DNA from: Candidatus Nomurabacteria bacterium
Lineage (GTDB): Bacteria; Patescibacteriota; Minisyncoccia; Phycocordibacterales; UBA1006
NCBI GenBank assembly: GCA_029882015.1
Contig: JAOULM010000007.1
Location: 1 to 23,335, forward strand
Length of the DNA: 23,335 bases
Direction of reading: 5' to 3'
A program made the translations under genes and the position numbers. Position 1 is the first letter of the stretch. Every line of letters begins with the position of its first letter. The notes under the pieces are model-generated. The model did no database searches, was not told where the DNA came from, and was given only the letters and a program-made list of their open reading frames with translations. Below, one piece after another: positions 1 to 6,697 of this stretch.

Positions 1-868
1 ATCCATTTCCATAACGTTCAATTTCTTGTGCAACATGTGGGTGGTGGCCAATAACAACATCCGCCCCAGCGTCAATCCATTCGTGCGCTAAATTTTGCTG
101 GTCTATATTTGAACGTGTTTTATATTCAGCCCCCCAATGAATCGATACAAAAATCAAATCAGCTATATCATTATTCTGTAAACCTTGTATTGTTTTAACT
201 ATTTCTTGACGGTCAAAATTACTCATACCTGGACGGTTGTCTCCTGCAGAAGCCCATTTGTTTGGTAATAAATTCTGATACGCAATAAATGCAATACGTG
301 TTCCATCATCCAGTGTTTGAATTGATGGCTTGTTGGCTCGGGCGCTATCGCAGCCAGCCCCGACACTGTCTATGTCGACTTGTTTTAATTGAGCTGGCGT
401 ATCACACAGCGCATCTTTTCCCCAATCAAACATATGATTGTTTGCCAAGCTAACAATATCAACACCAGCACCAGCCAGCATTTGTGCAAATTTTGTATCA
501 AAACGGAATGAATATTTTCCACCTTGGTCACCGCCCAAATCAGACATTGGACCTTCGTGGTTTGCAAAAACAAGATCGGCCTGATTCAAGTCATCTGAAA
601 TCAACCGAAACGGCAAATTGTAATCTCCGCCAGCACGATTAACCTTGGCTTCGACCCCTCGAGACAACATAATATCCCCGACTGCATACACATGGAAAAT
701 TTTGTCTCGTTTTGTAATTAATTCACGAATACGTTCGGCCGATGTCGAAGTGTTTGCAGGCATGCCAGAAACTAAAATGGTATCAGTCTTGATGACATAA
801 AAAACCCCTCCGAATCCAGCCACAATAGCCAGCACAACTATAAATAATGAGCGAAAATTATTTTTCAT
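1..868 (-). CDS. CapA-family metallophosphatase, membrane-anchored, partial (C-terminus off window)
   Basis: About 289 codons are visible from the ATG at 868 down to the window edge; the C-terminus is missing. Residues about 5-26 form one hydrophobic segment, a signal anchor, so the domain should lie outside the membrane. The body carries the family motifs in order: GDIML, an N-H-E-G-P motif, SLANNHMFDWG, a HWGAEY motif and GHHPH, the metal-binding and catalytic positions of the PGA_cap/CapA calcineurin-like phosphatase family. CapA proteins are linked to poly-gamma-glutamate capsule or surface polymer handling; the substrate here is unknown and no capBC genes are near. The start codon overlaps the end of the cysteine desulfurase gene by 11 nt, which suggests translational coupling. 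The family call is firm, the role is not. Confidence 0.9.
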   Translation of the reverse strand, partial: MKNNFRSLFIVVLAIVAGFGGVFYVIKTDTILVSGMPANTSTSAERIRELITKRDKIFHVYAVGDIMLSRGVEAKVNRAGGDYNLPFRLISDDLNQADLVFANHEGPMSDLGGDQGGKYSFRFDTKFAQMLAGAGVDIVSLANNHMFDWGKDALCDTPAQLKQVDIDSVGAGCDSARANKPSIQTLDDGTRIAFIAYQNLLPNKWASAGDNRPGMSNFDRQEIVKTIQGLQNNDIADLIFVSIHWGAEYKTRSNIDQQNLAHEWIDAGADVVIGHHPHVAQEIERYGNG

Positions 869-2084
869 ATTTTTTCTTGGTAGCGTATAATTTTTTAATA
901 ATCTTTCTTAGTTTTTTAACTGTTGTTTCTATGTCTTTTTCAGTGGTGTCGCGCCCTAGTGTAAATCGTAAACTACCCTGTTCGGTATCATCATTTGGGT
1001 ATATCGCCTGTAAAACATATGATTCGTCAGGGTCATCAGATGAACATGCTGCGCGAGCAGAGGCTAAAACAGCGCGAGCATCCAATTCTATAACTAATTG
1101 TTCGCTGGATAATCCAGGAAAAGAAATATTGATGTTGTTTGCAATGCGCGCCTGTCCTGTGGCGCCATTTACTCGTACAGTCGGCAACGATTCGCTCATC
1201 ATATCAATCATCGTGTCGCGCAAATCGGACAGGCGCACATCTTCAGATTCAGATTTTTTTCGCGCAATTTTAAAAGCTTTTGCAAGTCCTACAATTAATG
1301 GCACGGCTGGTGTTCCAGCCCGCAAACCGCGTTCCTGCCCACCACCAAATATAATTGGTGACAAAATATCTTTGATGAATACCAAACCAGCAATTCCCTT
1401 TGGTCCGTAAATTTTCGCTCCGGAAATTGTCATTATATCAACACCCAGTCGTGGTAAATGAATATCTAAATAATTTACAGCTTGAATCGCGTCTGTATGA
1501 AAAACGGGATAGGCTGAACCTGTATCCCCCAAGACATGTTTTTTAAAATGACGGATAGTTTTTGCAATTTCACGTAATGGCTGAATTGTTCCTATTTCAT
1601 TATTTACGTACATAACAGAAATCAACGCAGTTTCTATTCGCAATTTTTCTTTTAATATTTCTGCATTAATAACTCCATCTGTATCAACAGGGACTTCGTC
1701 CAACATTATTTGATGACGTGCGCGCAACACTCGCAAAGTTTCCCGAACAGATGGATGTTCAATGTTGCTAGTAACAACGTGTGGAACCTTGCCCGGGTGT
1801 TTTGTTCGCCATTTTTCTAACACACCAACAATAGCGTGATTATTTGCCTCGGTTCCACCACCGACAAATATGACATCTTGTGCGCGAACCCCGCAACCAC
1901 TTGCGATAATCTCGCGTGAAATGTCTAAAACATCAGAAACATCCTGCCCTGCTCGATACAAGGCGCTGGAGTTAAAGAATTTTTCACTCCAATATGGATT
2001 CATTGCGCTAACAACATCATCATTAACCGGAGTTGCCGATGCATTGTCCATATATATAATTTTGGGACGCAAGAAACTAAACAT
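858..2084 (-). CDS. Cysteine desulfurase (NifS/IscS-type, PLP-dependent)
   Basis: A 408-residue class V aminotransferase-fold protein that takes sulfur from L-cysteine as an enzyme persulfide for Fe-S clusters or tRNA thiolation. Visible: N-terminal YMDNASATP, GGGTEANNHAI, SNIEHPSV (PLP-stacking His), YVNNEIGTIQP, HTDAIQA, and the PLP lysine in SGAKIYGPKG (Lys224). The usual His before that Lys is Ala here. The catalytic loop Cys is Cys347 (ARAACSSDDPDESYVL), in the longer-loop style of IscS. Length is normal. No iscU, iscR or mnmA gene adjoins; it heads a two-gene unit with the CapA gene. A TATACT box 7 nt upstream of the ATG supports this start and a leaderless mRNA. NifS versus IscS subtype cannot be settled from sequence alone. 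Confidence 0.95.
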   Translation of the reverse strand: MFSFLRPKIIYMDNASATPVNDDVVSAMNPYWSEKFFNSSALYRAGQDVSDVLDISREIIASGCGVRAQDVIFVGGGTEANNHAIVGVLEKWRTKHPGKVPHVVTSNIEHPSVRETLRVLRARHQIMLDEVPVDTDGVINAEILKEKLRIETALISVMYVNNEIGTIQPLREIAKTIRHFKKHVLGDTGSAYPVFHTDAIQAVNYLDIHLPRLGVDIMTISGAKIYGPKGIAGLVFIKDILSPIIFGGGQERGLRAGTPAVPLIVGLAKAFKIARKKSESEDVRLSDLRDTMIDMMSESLPTVRVNGATGQARIANNINISFPGLSSEQLVIELDARAVLASARAACSSDDPDESYVLQAIYPNDDTEQGSLRFTLGRDTTEKDIETTVKKLRKIIKKLYATKKKYEK

Positions 2085-2091
2085 GGAATAC

Positions 2092-2119
2092 AGTATACAA
2101 GTTTTGCTTAAAATACCAA
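2092..2119 (-). promoter_or_regulatory. Promoter of the cysteine desulfurase-CapA unit, leaderless
   Basis: On the minus strand a TTGGTA box (2114-2119), a 16-nt spacer and TATACT (2092-2097) end 7 nt before the ATG at 2084. The predicted transcription start therefore falls at or beside the start codon. It overlaps the divergent promoter of the plus-strand operon. Confidence 0.65.
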
Positions 2120-2132
2120 AATGTTGTATAGT
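2104..2132 (+). promoter_or_regulatory. Promoter of the DUF4446-infB-rbfA operon, leaderless
   Basis: TTGCTT (2104-2109), a 17-nt spacer and TATAGT (2127-2132) are followed 6 nt later by the ATG at 2139, which should be +1. The -10 box lies downstream of another in-frame ATG at 2121, so 2139 is the better start. Confidence 0.65.
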
Positions 2133-2138
2133 TTACGC

Positions 2139-2621
2139 ATGTCATTTTTTCCACTTGATTCCTTTGTTGTTTCAGTTGCCCTGTTTACATTGATAGGGCT
2201 TGTGGTTATATTGGCGGTGTGGGTTACCTTGCTCCAGAAAAAAATAAATAATTTTATGCTCGGCAAAGATGCTGCAAGCCTCGAAGATACTATGCAGTTA
2301 TTAATTACCGAGGTCGAGCGAATCCATGATGCCGAACTATCAGCACATGCTCATCGAGACAGAATGGAGCATAAACTATCTCAAAGTATTCGTGGTATAG
2401 GATTGACCAGATTCAATCCATTCACAGAATCAACAGGTCAACAAAGTTTTGCCTTGGCCTTGGTAAATGCAAACGGAGACGGAACCGTGGTTTCAACTCT
2501 GTACGCACGCGAACGCATGAGCGTATTTGCAAAACCAATCCATAAATTCGCTTCTGAATTTGAACTATCAAAAGAAGAAGCCCAAGCTCTATCCCAAGCA
2601 AAACAATCACTACAAAAATAA
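2139..2621 (+). CDS. DUF4446 family membrane protein
   Basis: A 160-residue protein from the ATG at 2139; an upstream in-frame ATG at 2121 is rejected because the promoter covers it. Residues about 8-31 form one TM helix, then a charged helical stretch (about 33-80) and a compact domain with the family signature: IGLTRFNPFTE, a G-Q-Q-SFALALVNANGDG stretch, VVSTLYARE and a C-terminal LSKEEAQAL. DUF4446 has no established function. In this genome it is the first gene of an operon with infB (2-nt gap) and rbfA, suggesting co-expression with translation genes; no enzymatic role is visible. Confidence 0.85.
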   Translation: MSFFPLDSFVVSVALFTLIGLVVILAVWVTLLQKKINNFMLGKDAASLEDTMQLLITEVERIHDAELSAHAHRDRMEHKLSQSIRGIGLTRFNPFTESTGQQSFALALVNANGDGTVVSTLYARERMSVFAKPIHKFASEFELSKEEAQALSQAKQSLQK

Positions 2622-2623
2622 TT

Positions 2624-4114
2624 ATGAAATCATCATCGCTACAAACGCGACCCCCTGTGGTCGCTATTATGGGTCATGTCGACCACGGAAAATCAACGTT
2701 GCTTGATACTATTAGGAGCGCCAACACTGTTGCGGGCGAAGCTGGTGGTATAACACAGCATATTGCCGCCTACGAGGCCGTGCAAGCTCACGAGGGCGTT
2801 GACCGACGTATTACGTTTATCGATACACCAGGGCACGCAGCGTTCTCGGGAATGCGCCAACGTGGAGCCGCAGTTGCAGATATCGCAATTTTAATAATCT
2901 CTGCAGAAGACAGCCTCAAGCCTCAGACTATCGAGGCAATCGAAATCATCAAAAAAGCAAAAGTGCCTTTTATTGTTGCTATCAACAAAATTGACCGCCC
3001 CAGCGCGAATGTAGAAAAAGTAAAATCAGATTTACTGGAACACGAGGTGTATGTCGAAGGATACGGAGGAGACGTTCCTTTTGCTGAAATTTCTGCCAAA
3101 GTAGGCACCGGCATAGACGACCTATTGGAAACTATTTTAATACTGGCCGACCTGCATGAATTTACATATGATCCGTCACTGCCAGCCACTGGATATGTTG
3201 TAGAATCACACACAGACCCAAAACGTGGGGTCACCGCAACATTGGTTATCAAAAATGGGTCTCTATCCCGAGGGCAATTTGTAGTAGCCGGAGGGGTATA
3301 CGCACCCACTCGTATGTTGGCAGATTTTGCTAACAAATCACTAGAAAATGCCGAGGCATCATCGCCAATTAACGTTACAGGATTTTCTAATTGTCCAATA
3401 GTAGGGGCGACTTTTGACACGGTAAAAACAAAAAAAGAAGCCGAAGAGTTGATTGCAGAATTGGGTGGGACCACAATCAACTGCGGACCACAATCAGCAG
3501 AGCATTCTGACCAGTTTATTGTTCCTGTAATAATAAAAACTGATGTATCAGGAACTGCCGAAGCTGTTATAGGTGAGATTCAAAAATTAAATACCCCTGA
3601 TATCTTTTTTCGTGTCATAAAAGCAGACGTCGGAGATATTAATGAATCTGACATACAATTGGCATATACAGACCCCCACACTTTGATTATTGGATTTCAT
3701 GTTGGACGTGACAAGAAAATTGAATCAATCAACGGAATCAATGACATCACCATCAAAATTTTTGATATCATTTATAAAATGAGCGAATGGATAGAATCAG
3801 AACGTGATAATTTGCGACCTAAAAAAGAAATCGAAACAATCACTGGATCCGCCAAAGTCTTGAAACATTTTAGTGCGCAAAAAAACAATCAACTGGTTGG
3901 AGCCAATATCATCGATGGTATCCTAAAGGTTGGCAACAAAGTACAGATCATCCGAGATGATATCACAATTGGAACAGGTAGAATTACCGGAATGCAACAG
4001 GCAAAATCAGCAGTCGAACATGTTGGCGACGGAGAGTTTGGAACCATGATTGATTCCAAAAAAATTATCGAACCCGGAGACATCATCCAATCTATCAGAA
4101 TAGACGAAAAATAA
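2624..4114 (+). CDS. infB: Translation initiation factor IF-2 (short form)
   Basis: A GTPase that brings initiator tRNA to the 30S subunit and promotes 50S joining. G-domain motifs are complete: G1 GHVDHGKST (residues 17-25), G3 DTPGH (67-71), G4 NKID (121-124), G5 SAK (157-159). Domain II follows, then the IF-2 core domain (about 295-385) and a C-terminal domain IV (about 400-496) that binds fMet-tRNA. At 496 residues it starts almost directly at the G domain and lacks the long N-terminal region of E. coli IF-2, as expected for reduced CPR genomes. It starts 2 nt after the DUF4446 stop with no Shine-Dalgarno sequence and is followed by rbfA 1 nt after its stop. Confidence 0.98.
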   Translation: MKSSSLQTRPPVVAIMGHVDHGKSTLLDTIRSANTVAGEAGGITQHIAAYEAVQAHEGVDRRITFIDTPGHAAFSGMRQRGAAVADIAILIISAEDSLKPQTIEAIEIIKKAKVPFIVAINKIDRPSANVEKVKSDLLEHEVYVEGYGGDVPFAEISAKVGTGIDDLLETILILADLHEFTYDPSLPATGYVVESHTDPKRGVTATLVIKNGSLSRGQFVVAGGVYAPTRMLADFANKSLENAEASSPINVTGFSNCPIVGATFDTVKTKKEAEELIAELGGTTINCGPQSAEHSDQFIVPVIIKTDVSGTAEAVIGEIQKLNTPDIFFRVIKADVGDINESDIQLAYTDPHTLIIGFHVGRDKKIESINGINDITIKIFDIIYKMSEWIESERDNLRPKKEIETITGSAKVLKHFSAQKNNQLVGANIIDGILKVGNKVQIIRDDITIGTGRITGMQQAKSAVEHVGDGEFGTMIDSKKIIEPGDIIQSIRIDEK

Positions 4115-4115
4115 T

Positions 4116-4475
4116 ATGGCCAGCAACCCAGAACAATTTGGTAAAGAAATGAAGAAAGCTATCGCTGGTTATATTAGTCGAGAGTCCCACCGCAACTCGA
4201 TGATTACGGTAACCAAAGTCGACCTATCTACCGACAAAAAATATGCTGATATTTTGGTGACAGTATTACCCACCAACGCAGAAGCCCCTGCAATGGAATT
4301 TCTAACACGACACAAAGACGACATTCGTCGCGCGGTAATGAAATACATGAGACATCGTTTTATCCCATATATTCGTTTTCACATCGATGCTGGAGACAAA
4401 AAACGATCGAATTTACAAACCATAATGCAAAATACCGTCTACACGACAGAACCTGATTCTGATGAAGAGGAATAG
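4116..4475 (+). CDS. rbfA: Ribosome-binding factor A
   Basis: A 119-residue KH-like protein that binds 30S precursors and helps mature the 16S rRNA 5' region. Visible are the N-terminal helix (EQFGKEMKKAIAGYIS), the strand VTKVDLSTDKKYADILVTVL, the helix DDIRRAVMKYMRHRFIPYIRF and an acidic tail (EPDSDEEE). Length and order of elements fit RbfA. It follows infB by 1 nt, the common infB-rbfA arrangement, and tRNA-Leu begins 27 nt later. It ends in TAG. There is no Shine-Dalgarno sequence, so it probably depends on coupling to infB. Confidence 0.93.
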   Translation: MASNPEQFGKEMKKAIAGYISRESHRNSMITVTKVDLSTDKKYADILVTVLPTNAEAPAMEFLTRHKDDIRRAVMKYMRHRFIPYIRFHIDAGDKKRSNLQTIMQNTVYTTEPDSDEEE

Positions 4476-4502
4476 ATTTTATGGTAGGATATTTATACTC
4501 CT

Positions 4503-4584
4503 GCCGGAGTGATGGAATGGTAGACATAAGGGACTTAAAATCCCTGGGCCCTAGGCCGTGTGGGTTCGAGTCCCACCTCCGGCA
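4503..4584 (+). tRNA. tRNA-Leu (anticodon TAA)
   Basis: The acceptor GCCGGAG pairs with CTCCGGC, with discriminator A at 4584 and no encoded CCA. The anticodon arm is AGGGA-CTTAAAA-TCCCT with anticodon TAA. A long class II variable arm and a T arm GTGGG-TTCGAGT-CCCAC are present. It may be cotranscribed with rbfA, or driven by an extended -10 like box (TGGTAGGAT, 4482-4490). A 17-bp hairpin follows. Confidence 0.96.
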
Positions 4585-4587
4585 CAA

Positions 4588-4625
4588 TAGTAAAATTGCT
4601 CGCCTTGTGGCGAGCAATTTTACTA
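4588..4625 (+). terminator. Terminator hairpin after tRNA-Leu(TAA)
   Basis: A perfect 17-bp inverted repeat with a TTGT loop (stems 4588-4604 and 4609-4625), closing in an A/T-rich outer stem. It directly follows tRNA-Leu and also faces the minus-strand tRNA-like end at 4644-4656, so it could act in both directions. Confidence 0.8.
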
Positions 4626-4643
4626 TCTAGTGATTGGAATGTG

Positions 4644-4780
4644 GTGGGGCTCGAACGGAACATTTGTCCGCGAAGCGAAAAGATAAATGTCCGTGGCTTT
4701 GGAGGAGCAAAGAGAGTGTAATGTGAATATTTGGAACATTACGAGCTATGCGGAGGAAAAGGAGTCCCACCTCCGGCACA
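4644..4780. repeat. tRNA-end inverted module A
   Basis: The left end (4644-4656) is the reverse complement of a T arm, matching that of tRNA-Leu(TAA) at 12 of 13 bases. The right end (4762-4780) repeats the last 19 nt of the tRNA-Leu region (4568-4586) exactly. Both ends point outward. The roughly 105-nt insert contains a 7-bp inverted repeat around 4720-4745 (GTAATGT/ACATTAC) but no ORF or tRNA body. Terminator hairpins flank the module on both sides. Its nature is unknown: an integration scar, decayed tRNA copies or an uncharacterised element. Confidence 0.6.
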
Positions 4781-4790
4781 TAAAAAAATC

Positions 4791-4812
4791 ACCGAACCTT
4801 TTCAGGCTCGGT
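4791..4812. terminator. Bidirectional hairpin between modules A and B
   Basis: ACCGAACCT (4791-4799) pairs with AGGCTCGGT (4804-4812) with one mismatch around a 4-nt loop. The run of seven A at 4782-4788 gives a U tract on the minus strand, and a T-rich stretch follows on the plus strand. Confidence 0.6.
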
Positions 4813-4825
4813 TCATTGTTATTTT

Positions 4826-4932
4826 GAGGCACGGGCGGGAATCGGCTCCTCTCGCTACACTCCATCAGCCGCCACTCGACCTGGCCGCTACGCGGACTTC
4901 GTCGGGTCTCGGTTCGATTCCCTACGTCACCT
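4826..4932. repeat. tRNA-end inverted module B
   Basis: The left end (4826-4844) is identical over 19 nt to the 3' end of the real tRNA-Cys gene (4980-4998), in the same minus orientation. The right end (4911-4932) is a plus-strand T loop (TTCGATTCC) with an acceptor-like tail that matches no tRNA in this window. GGGAATCG at left and CGATTCCC at right (4915-4922) are inverted repeats. The insert is GC-rich, with CTCGCTACACTC and GGCCGCTACGCGG motifs. Confidence 0.6.
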
Positions 4933-4933
4933 A

Positions 4934-4977
4934 TAAAATAAATTACCAGATACTATTGTACCTGGATCTTTATTTTA
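4934..4977. terminator. Hairpin at the 3' end of tRNA-Cys, bidirectional
   Basis: An inner stem CCAGATA/TACCTGG (4946-4952, 4959-4965, one G-U pair) and an outer A/T stem TAAAATAAA/TTTATTTTA (4934-4942, 4969-4977). It lies just beyond the 3' end of minus-strand tRNA-Cys and equally beyond the right end of module B. Confidence 0.65.
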
Positions 4978-4980
4978 TTG

Positions 4981-5052
4981 AGGCACGGGCGGGAATCGAA
5001 CCCGCGCATGGAGGTTTTGCAAACCACAGCGTTACCACTTCGCCACCGTGCC
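4981..5052 (-). tRNA. tRNA-Cys (anticodon GCA)
   Basis: On the minus strand the acceptor GGCACGG pairs with CCGTGCC, with discriminator U (4981) as expected for tRNA-Cys and no encoded CCA. The anticodon loop TTGCAAA gives GCA; its stem GTGGT/ACCTC has one T-T mismatch. The T arm GCGGG-TTCGATT-CCCGC is intact. Followed by a terminator hairpin. Confidence 0.93.
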
Positions 5053-5074
5053 TGTTGTTTTATTTTAGCACGAA

Positions 5075-5237
5075 CCCCGCTAGGATTTGGTCACGAATAT
5101 TTTCTTGCAGAAAATTTCGCGAATCTTTGCACTAATTCAAAATAATCACTTCGTTTATTTTTTCATTGAGCCCGACTCGGCGACAAGCACTCGCTACGCT
5201 CGTCTTGTATACCGTCTCCGTCTTTCAAATCCTGCGG
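5075..5237. repeat. tRNA-end inverted module C
   Basis: The left end (5075-5089, CCCCGCTAGGATTTG) is identical over 15 nt to the 3' end of tRNA-Lys (5296-5310) in the same minus orientation. The right end (5226-5237, CAAATCCTGCGG) is its inverted copy with one base missing. The insert of about 136 nt is A/T-rich on the left and GC-rich on the right, with a CTCGCTACGCTCG motif similar to one in module B. No ORF or complete tRNA can be seen. The tRNA-Lys terminator follows on its right side. Confidence 0.6.
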
Positions 5238-5245
5238 ATAACACT

Positions 5246-5289
5246 AAAACAAATGCTCTGCATACTCTCGTATGCAGAGCATTTGTTTT
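5246..5289 (-). terminator. Terminator of tRNA-Lys, 19-bp stem
   Basis: A perfect 19-bp inverted repeat (5246-5264 and 5271-5289) with a 6-nt loop lies 3 nt beyond the 3' end of minus-strand tRNA-Lys. The outer TTTT/AAAA pairs supply a U tract in either direction. Confidence 0.8.
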
Positions 5290-5292
5290 ATG

Positions 5293-5365
5293 TGCCCCCG
5301 CTAGGATTTGAACCTAGGACCGTCTCCTTAAGAGGGAGCTGCTCTACCAACTGAGCTACAAGGGC
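5293..5365 (-). tRNA. tRNA-Lys (anticodon CTT)
   Basis: On the minus strand the acceptor GCCCTTG pairs with CGGGGGC (two G-U pairs), discriminator A, no encoded CCA. The D arm is TAGCTCAGTTGGTAGAGC. The anticodon loop CTCTTAA gives CTT, and the T arm is CTAGG-TTCAAAT-CCTAG. It lies 27 nt downstream of tRNA-Leu(TAG), so the two are probably cotranscribed. Confidence 0.95.
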
Positions 5366-5392
5366 CAATATACCAACGTCTGAGGCGGTTTG

Positions 5393-5473
5393 TGGGCAAG
5401 ACTGGACTCGAACCAGCACGCCCGGAGGCACTAGTTCCTAAGACTAGCGTGTCTACCATTCCACCACTTGCCC
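5393..5473 (-). tRNA. tRNA-Leu (anticodon TAG)
   Basis: On the minus strand the acceptor GGGCAAG pairs with CTTGCCC, discriminator A. The anticodon arm CTAGT-CTTAGGA-ACTAG gives TAG. A long class II variable arm is present, with a T loop TTCGAGT. The flanking GTTTGT leader and ACAAAC trailer are complementary, lengthening the acceptor stem in the precursor by 6 bp. Confidence 0.95.
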
Positions 5474-5588
5474 ACAAACTGTCCCAAACACAAGGTAATG
5501 CTGTATATCCTACACAATTTTAAGGGAAAAAGGAAGTACATATCTAAAAGCCCTATATTCCCTGTTATATATGGATTATAGTTACATA

Positions 5589-5617
5589 TTGACTTTTATG
5601 TCGAAAAGTGCTATAAT
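5589..5617 (+). promoter_or_regulatory. Sigma70-type promoter of the SPFH operon
   Basis: TTGACT (5589-5594), a 17-nt spacer and a perfect TATAAT (5612-5617). The predicted start near 5624 leaves a leader of about 39 nt without a Shine-Dalgarno sequence. Confidence 0.8.
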
Positions 5618-5662
5618 GGTAGAGATAAGTAAATTGTAAACAATGAATAAACTATATAAATT

Positions 5663-6679
5663 ATGGAAACAATATTAATTACAGCTCTTGTTATCATAGG
5701 AATCCCACTTGGCATATTTGCATCTTTGCGTGCATATAATATGGGTTTTGGTTCTTATGAAAAAGTTGGACGAATCAAACATGGGCAAACTGGTGGAAAA
5801 ATAACCATAGCTTATGGACAATTGAAAGATAATAGTTATGTAAACAACAAAGGAGAAATAAGTGGAAATGAAACCCCTCTTAATCCTTTTGTTGGCATAA
5901 TAAATTCATGGTTTGGATTAAGGTATCTTGGATACCCATGGGCAAGTGATTACACCTATAGTTTTCCTCACCCAATAATGGAAGAAGATCCAATTACTGG
6001 TAAAGTCACCATGAAATTATTAACCGGTGATGATGCAAAAACTAATCATGTGCGTCATATCCAGGACTACCCTGTGTTTTTGCCTGGTGCAGAAACCAGC
6101 AATCGTGCCCCACTGGATTGTTTATCTATTTTAGTAGTCGAAGCAGTCAACACAACAAAAATGTTGGGGGCTGGAAACTACTACGAGATATTAAAACAAT
6201 TTGTTGCGGATGCAATGCGTGAGCATTTTCTAGGTCTTACTTTCGACAAAGCTTTAAAACTTAAAGCTAGTGATGGTGCAACAGGAGAATCTCTTCGTGA
6301 GAAAATTCTTGCGTTGAATAATCAAATACCTGGGCTTGCTAATGATATTGGGCTTGAAGATTATCTTGGAATTAAAATAAGTACTTTTAATATCAAGTAT
6401 ATTGCGATTTCAGATGGCAATTTCAGAGAGGAGTTGGAAAAACTTTCTATTCTTGCTCTGACAACTACTAAAGAAAATAATGCTTTGGTAAAAGTTGCAA
6501 CAGCAGAAAGAAAAGCTGCCGAACAAAAAGCTATTGGTATCAAAGCAATAGAGAAATCTAAAGCAGCAGGTATTAATAGTATTGTAGATGCTGAGGGGAA
6601 AATAGCCTTGGCTATTGCGAATACCAGCGTTCAAAGCCTAACCTTTATGCCAAAAGGTGGAATTGAAGTAAATTTATAA
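5663..6679 (+). CDS. SPFH/Band 7 domain membrane protein
   Basis: 338 residues. An N-terminal membrane segment (about 3-23) is followed by a domain of SPFH/prohibitin character: VFLPGAETSNRAPLDCLSILVVEAVNTTKML, a long helix containing FVADAMREHF, and LGIKISTFNIKYIAISDGNFREELEKLSI. An Ala/Lys/Glu-rich helical stretch (about 270-310, with AERKAAEQKAIGIKAIEKSKAAG) is typical of SPFH C-terminal coiled coils. SPFH proteins form membrane-associated rings that organise microdomains or regulate proteases. A NfeD-type partner often accompanies bacterial members, but the next gene, 18 nt downstream, encodes a different multi-pass protein. A perfect 8-bp inverted repeat with a 3-nt loop lies at 6250-6268 inside the gene. 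Confidence 0.75.
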   Translation: METILITALVIIGIPLGIFASLRAYNMGFGSYEKVGRIKHGQTGGKITIAYGQLKDNSYVNNKGEISGNETPLNPFVGIINSWFGLRYLGYPWASDYTYSFPHPIMEEDPITGKVTMKLLTGDDAKTNHVRHIQDYPVFLPGAETSNRAPLDCLSILVVEAVNTTKMLGAGNYYEILKQFVADAMREHFLGLTFDKALKLKASDGATGESLREKILALNNQIPGLANDIGLEDYLGIKISTFNIKYIAISDGNFREELEKLSILALTTTKENNALVKVATAERKAAEQKAIGIKAIEKSKAAGINSIVDAEGKIALAIANTSVQSLTFMPKGGIEVNL

Positions 6680-6697
6680 CAATTAAAAACTAAACAG

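Noticed and set aside
847..1410. Plus-strand ORF of 187 codons
   Set aside because: It lies wholly opposite the cysteine desulfurase gene, whose motifs are clear; no promoter or family match.
2923..3480. Minus-strand ORF of 185 codons
   Set aside because: Antisense shadow of infB.
4731..5135. Plus-strand ORF of 134 codons across the tRNA cluster
   Set aside because: It translates through a tRNA gene, hairpins and tRNA-end modules; it is a by-product of GC-rich structured RNA sequence.
4644..5237. Further intact tRNA genes in the modules
   Set aside because: Only T-loop/3' acceptor parts are present; no D arm, anticodon arm or matching 5' acceptor strand can be found.
4644..5237. Introns interrupting tRNA genes
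   Set aside because: The two tRNA ends of each module lie on opposite strands, so they cannot be exons of one tRNA.
4588..5289. CRISPR array
   Set aside because: The repeats are inverted, differ from module to module and match tRNA 3' ends; there are no regular direct repeats with spacers.
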